DNA of 64,000 bases from JACMNW01 sp963708425 (GTDB lineage Bacteria; Pseudomonadota; Alphaproteobacteria; Rhodobacterales; Rhodobacteraceae): assembly GCA_963708425.1 (NCBI GenBank), contig OY970206.1, positions 2,170,001 to 2,234,000 on the forward strand, in the 5' to 3' direction. A model generated the notes under the pieces. That model worked only from the letters and a program-made list of their open reading frames with translations. It had not been told where the DNA came from and did no database searches. The position numbers were made by a program, and so were the translations under genes. Each line of letters opens with the position of its first letter. Within the stretch, counting starts at the first letter, position 1. Of the stretch, positions 61,009-64,000 are shown piece by piece.

Positions 61009-62051
61009 GCGGCGTAAAACTTCTGACTGTTTCAACCGACGAAGGCGAACAACGCCTTGATCGTTGGTTCAAGCGGCGCTTCCCGCAACTGACCCAAGGC
61101 CATGTCGAAAAGATGTGCCGTACAGGGCAAGTGCGCGTTGATGCGGCGCGCGCCAAGGCGTCGGATCGCGTGGTTCCCGGCCAAGTGATTCGCGTGCCGC
61201 CTTTACCAGATGTCGAAGCCCCATCGCGGCCGCGGGATGGCGGTGTTTCGGCGGCGGATACCAAGATGATCCAGAACGCGGTTCTGTGGAAAGATGAGCA
61301 TATCATCATTTTGAACAAGCCGCCGGGGTTGGCATCGCAGGGTGGGTCTGGGCAGGGCGATCGGCATGTCGATGGTCTGACCGAGGCGTTGAAGTTTGGC
61401 TACAAGGAACGCCCGAAGCTGGTGCACCGGCTGGATAAGGATACCTCGGGTCTGCTGATGCTGGCCCGCACAGACCGCGTTGCGCGGGCGTTGTCAGAGG
61501 CATTGCGCCACCGCCTGACGCGCAAGATCTACTGGGCTGCGGTTGCTGGTGTGCCGCATCCGCGCAAGGGATCGATCAAGTATGGCCTGATGAAAGCCCC
61601 CGGCCATGGTCGTGGTGGCGAAGGCGAAAAGATGATGTGCATCCATCCGGCCAAAATGGCGGATTACCCCGATGCCAAGCGGGCGCAGACTGATTACTTT
61701 GTGCTGTGGTTCCTGGGCAACCGGGTGTCTTGGCTGGCGATGGAACCGGTGACGGGGCGCACGCATCAGTTGCGCGCCCACATCGCCGAAATGGGGCATC
61801 CGATTATTGGTGATGGTAAATACGGCGGTGGTGGTCAGGAAAATCTGGGCGATGGCTGGGGTGCCGATATGGGCGGCGAGATCAGCAAAAAGCTGCATCT
61901 GCATGCCCGCAGCCTGACCATTGAACACCCGATCACGAAGAAGATGATGACCTTCACCGCGCCCCTGCCAGAACATATGGCGCGCACGTGGAAAACCCTT
62001 GATTGGGGCGAAAACGATGTGCCCGCCGACCCGTTCGGCGACAGCGAATAG
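61005..62051 (+). CDS. rluC: Ribosomal large subunit pseudouridine synthase, RluC type
   Basis: 348-residue enzyme with S4 domain (EQRLDRWFKRRFPQL) and catalytic HRLDKDTSGLLML motif with Asp. Modifies uridines in 23S rRNA. Starts within the crcB stop; the frame is open far upstream. Followed by the ATP12 gene after 11 bases. Confidence 0.93.
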   Translation: MSGVKLLTVSTDEGEQRLDRWFKRRFPQLTQGHVEKMCRTGQVRVDAARAKASDRVVPGQVIRVPPLPDVEAPSRPRDGGVSAADTKMIQNAVLWKDEHIIILNKPPGLASQGGSGQGDRHVDGLTEALKFGYKERPKLVHRLDKDTSGLLMLARTDRVARALSEALRHRLTRKIYWAAVAGVPHPRKGSIKYGLMKAPGHGRGGEGEKMMCIHPAKMADYPDAKRAQTDYFVLWFLGNRVSWLAMEPVTGRTHQLRAHIAEMGHPIIGDGKYGGGGQENLGDGWGADMGGEISKKLHLHARSLTIEHPITKKMMTFTAPLPEHMARTWKTLDWGENDVPADPFGDSE

Positions 62052-62062
62052 GCTCGGGCGCA

Positions 62063-62770
62063 ATGGCGGGATGGAAGGCTAAACGCTTCTGGAAACAGGC
62101 CACCGCTACGGCCTGTGACGGTGGCTTTACGGTGCATCTAGATGATCGCCCGGTACGAACGCCGCTGAAAACCGCACTCGTGGTGCCGACCCTTGCCATG
62201 GCGCAGGCGATTGCCGCCGAATGGGATGCACAGACCGGGCTGATCAAGCCGCAAACCATGCCTGTCACCCGGTCTGCCAATTCCGCGATTGACAAGATCG
62301 TGCCGCAGTTCGACGAAGTGGCGACGCTGGTTGCCGCCTATGGCGCGTCAGACCTGCTATGCTACCGCGCTGAAGCACCGCAAGCGCTGGTGGCACAGCA
62401 GGCGCAGGCATGGAGCCCTATCGTCGCTTGGGCCGCCGATGCCCTGCACGCGCCGCTGGTTACAACTGCTGGTATCGTGCCCATCGAACAACCCGCAGCC
62501 GCCCTTGACCAGTTGCAATCGCGCGTCTTTGCGCTTGATGCGTTCCGGCTGGCCGGGTTGCACGATCTGGTGGCAATCAGTGGCTCGCTGGTTTTGGCCT
62601 TTGCCGTTACGCACGGTCGACTAAGCGCCGAAGACGCCTGGGCGCTGTCAAGAATTGACGAAACTTGGCAACGCGAGCTGTGGGGGCAAGACGAAGAAGC
62701 CGCCGAATTAGAGGCGCATCGCCACCGCAGCTTTCTTGAAGCAGACCGATTCTATCAATTGTGTGGGTAA
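62063..62770 (+). CDS. ATP12-family F1-ATPase assembly chaperone
   Basis: 235 residues beginning MAGWKAKRFWKQA. GGFTVHLDDRPVRTPLKTAL, then AAEWDAQTGLIKPQTMPVTRSANSAID and a C-terminal ELWGQDEEA fit the family, which in mitochondria helps assemble the alpha subunit of F1-ATPase. Found in alphaproteobacteria. Follows rluC closely and may share a transcript. Confidence 0.9.
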   Translation: MAGWKAKRFWKQATATACDGGFTVHLDDRPVRTPLKTALVVPTLAMAQAIAAEWDAQTGLIKPQTMPVTRSANSAIDKIVPQFDEVATLVAAYGASDLLCYRAEAPQALVAQQAQAWSPIVAWAADALHAPLVTTAGIVPIEQPAAALDQLQSRVFALDAFRLAGLHDLVAISGSLVLAFAVTHGRLSAEDAWALSRIDETWQRELWGQDEEAAELEAHRHRSFLEADRFYQLCG

Positions 62771-62907
62771 CAATCCGTCGTGGCGCGGGCGGATGCCCTA
62801 AAACTTAGTCGGTTTGCAGGCGTAATGCCTTGTATATAGGCAATTTTCGTTACTATCCCTTGTTTGTCTTGACCTTTCAAAGCGCTTCGGCAGAAAGTAA
62901 TAGGTAC

Positions 62908-62951
62908 TTGGGGCACTGCCCCGGCACTCCTTGCCCCAAACCATTGGGGCA
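62908..62951 (+). promoter_or_regulatory. Alternating TTGGGGCA / TGCCCCAA repeats in ABC gene leader
   Basis: TTGGGGCA (62908-62915), its complement TGCCCCAA (62932-62939) and TTGGGGCA again (62944-62951). The middle arm can pair with the first or with the third (loop ACCA), two exclusive hairpins, in the 230-base leader of the transporter gene. Confidence 0.5.
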
Positions 62952-63000
62952 CAAATAAAACCGTCTGAAGACAGGCGGAAACTCAGGAAGAGGTAAGTAT

Positions 63001-64000
63001 GAAAAAAATCGCATTTCTTGGTGCGTTGTCTGTCGTTGCACTTGGTGCCGGCATGGCAGCTGCCGGAACACTCGACGACGTAAAGGCTCGTGGCGAACTG
63101 ATCTGCGGCTCGAACGCAGCTTTGGCCGGTTTTGCAGCACCTGACGCGAATGGCGTGTATCAAGGCTTTGACGTCGCGATCTGCCGCGCTGTCGCGGCCG
63201 CCGTTCTGGGCGACCCGATGAAGGTGAAGTTCGTTCCGACCACTGGTGAAACCCGTTTCACCGCATTGGCATCGGGCGAAATCGACCTGCTGTCGCGCAC
63301 CACCACCTGGACCTACAGCCGTGATACCGACCTGAAGTTCACCTTTGTTGGCGTGAACTACTATGACGGTCAGGGCTTTATGGTGAAGAAAGCGCTTGGC
63401 GTTTCTTCGGCCAAGGAACTTGAAGGTGCTACGATCTGCATCCAGACTGGCACCACGACAGAACTGAACCTGGCCGACTATTTCAAGTCGAACAACCTGA
63501 CTTACGAGCCGGTTCCGATCAAGGACAATGCTGAAGCTGAACAGCTGTATTCCGCTGGTTCCTGCGACGTGTACACCACAGACGCATCTGGCCTTGCAGC
63601 CACCCGCGCGACCTTCGCTGATGCGGCAGAACACATCATTCTGCCAGAAATCATCTCGAAAGAGCCGCTTGGGCCACTGGTTCGCCACGGCGATGATCAG
63701 TGGGCTGACATCGTGAAATGGACCTATAACGCGCTGGTCGCCGCCGAAGAATATGGCGTCACCTCGACCAACATCGCAGAACTGTCGGCAGCACCGGGCA
63801 ATAACCCCGAGATCAACCGTCTGCTCGGCACTGAAGGCGAAATGGGCGCGATGATGGGTCTTGATAAAGACTGGGCCAAACGCGCGATCATGGCGGGCGG
63901 CAACTACGGCGAGATTTTCGCTGCCAACATCGGCGAGTTTACCCCGATTGGTCTGGCTCGTGGTCTGAATGCACTGTGGACCCAAGGCGGCCTGCAGTAC
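63001..64000 (+). CDS. Amino-acid ABC transporter substrate-binding protein (3' end beyond window)
   Basis: 333 residues of a periplasmic binding protein of the AapJ/BztA group that binds general L-amino acids such as glutamate. Signal peptide MKKIAFLGALSVVALGAG to the AMAAAG cleavage region; GELICGSNAALAGFA, FDVAICRAVAAAV and TTTELNLADYF match. AGGAAGAGG precedes ATG. The stop lies outside, only a few codons likely missing. Confidence 0.93.

Overview
This window is a chromosomal segment of an alphaproteobacterium, most likely family Paracoccaceae/Rhodobacteraceae (order Rhodobacterales). The basis is fairly GC-rich codon use, a short P-loop-only HprK beside RapZ, EIIA and HPr behind a ChvG-type kinase, the order tuf / tRNA-Trp / secE / nusG / rplKAJL / rpoBC / rpsLG / fusA / tuf / S10-spc-alpha, a LuxRI pair followed by rarA, crcB, rluC and an ATP12 gene, and the close resemblance of each protein to remembered Rhodobacterales families. 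No database search was run; species is not determined.

Layout. (1) 1-3012: 3' end of chvG, then hprK, rapZ, a mannose-type EIIA and HPr: a regulatory PTS operon. (2) 3144-17750: scattered metabolic genes: acyltransferase, 3-hydroxybutyryl-CoA dehydrogenase, ETF alpha/beta, cobalamin adenosyltransferase with a HIG1-like peptide, SDR, SH3 protein, parC, cytochrome P450, a lipoprotein, the first EF-Tu gene and a ribbon-helix-helix protein. (3) 17841-20380: glyoxalase-like protein and a Tat small subunit plus GMC flavoprotein. (4) 20489-34224: tRNA-Trp, a membrane orphan, secE, nusG, rplK, rplA, rplJ, rplL, rpoB, rpoC. (5) 36281-57756: rpsL to rplQ, the large ribosomal supercluster, with secY, adk and rpoA. 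(6) 57878-64000: luxR, luxI, rarA, crcB, rluC, ATP12 and the start of an amino-acid ABC transporter binding protein.

The core genes make translation factors, ribosomal proteins, the Sec channel and RNA polymerase. The unusual part is how the supercluster is broken. Accessory DNA lies between rpoC and rpsL (a minus-strand HEPN-like orphan and a DMT transporter), between rplP and rpmC (a second minus-strand HEPN-like orphan among nested inverted repeats), and between rpmD and rplO (a GFA-family protein and a Trypco2-like orphan). Candidate sigma-70 promoters with 17-base spacers lie just before rpsL, rpmC and rplO, so the blocks downstream of the insertions appear to have their own transcription starts; two of these promoters share the same GC-rich discriminator.

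Two essential genes, rpoC and rplP, each carry one extra base that splits the reading frame. In both, dropping one base restores a protein of the normal family length. Sequencing or assembly error is the simplest reading, but recoding is not excluded. No CRISPR array, insertion sequence, rRNA gene or prophage was seen. Palindromic intergenic repeats of a GTAGGG(C/T)GGGG type recur at several gene boundaries.
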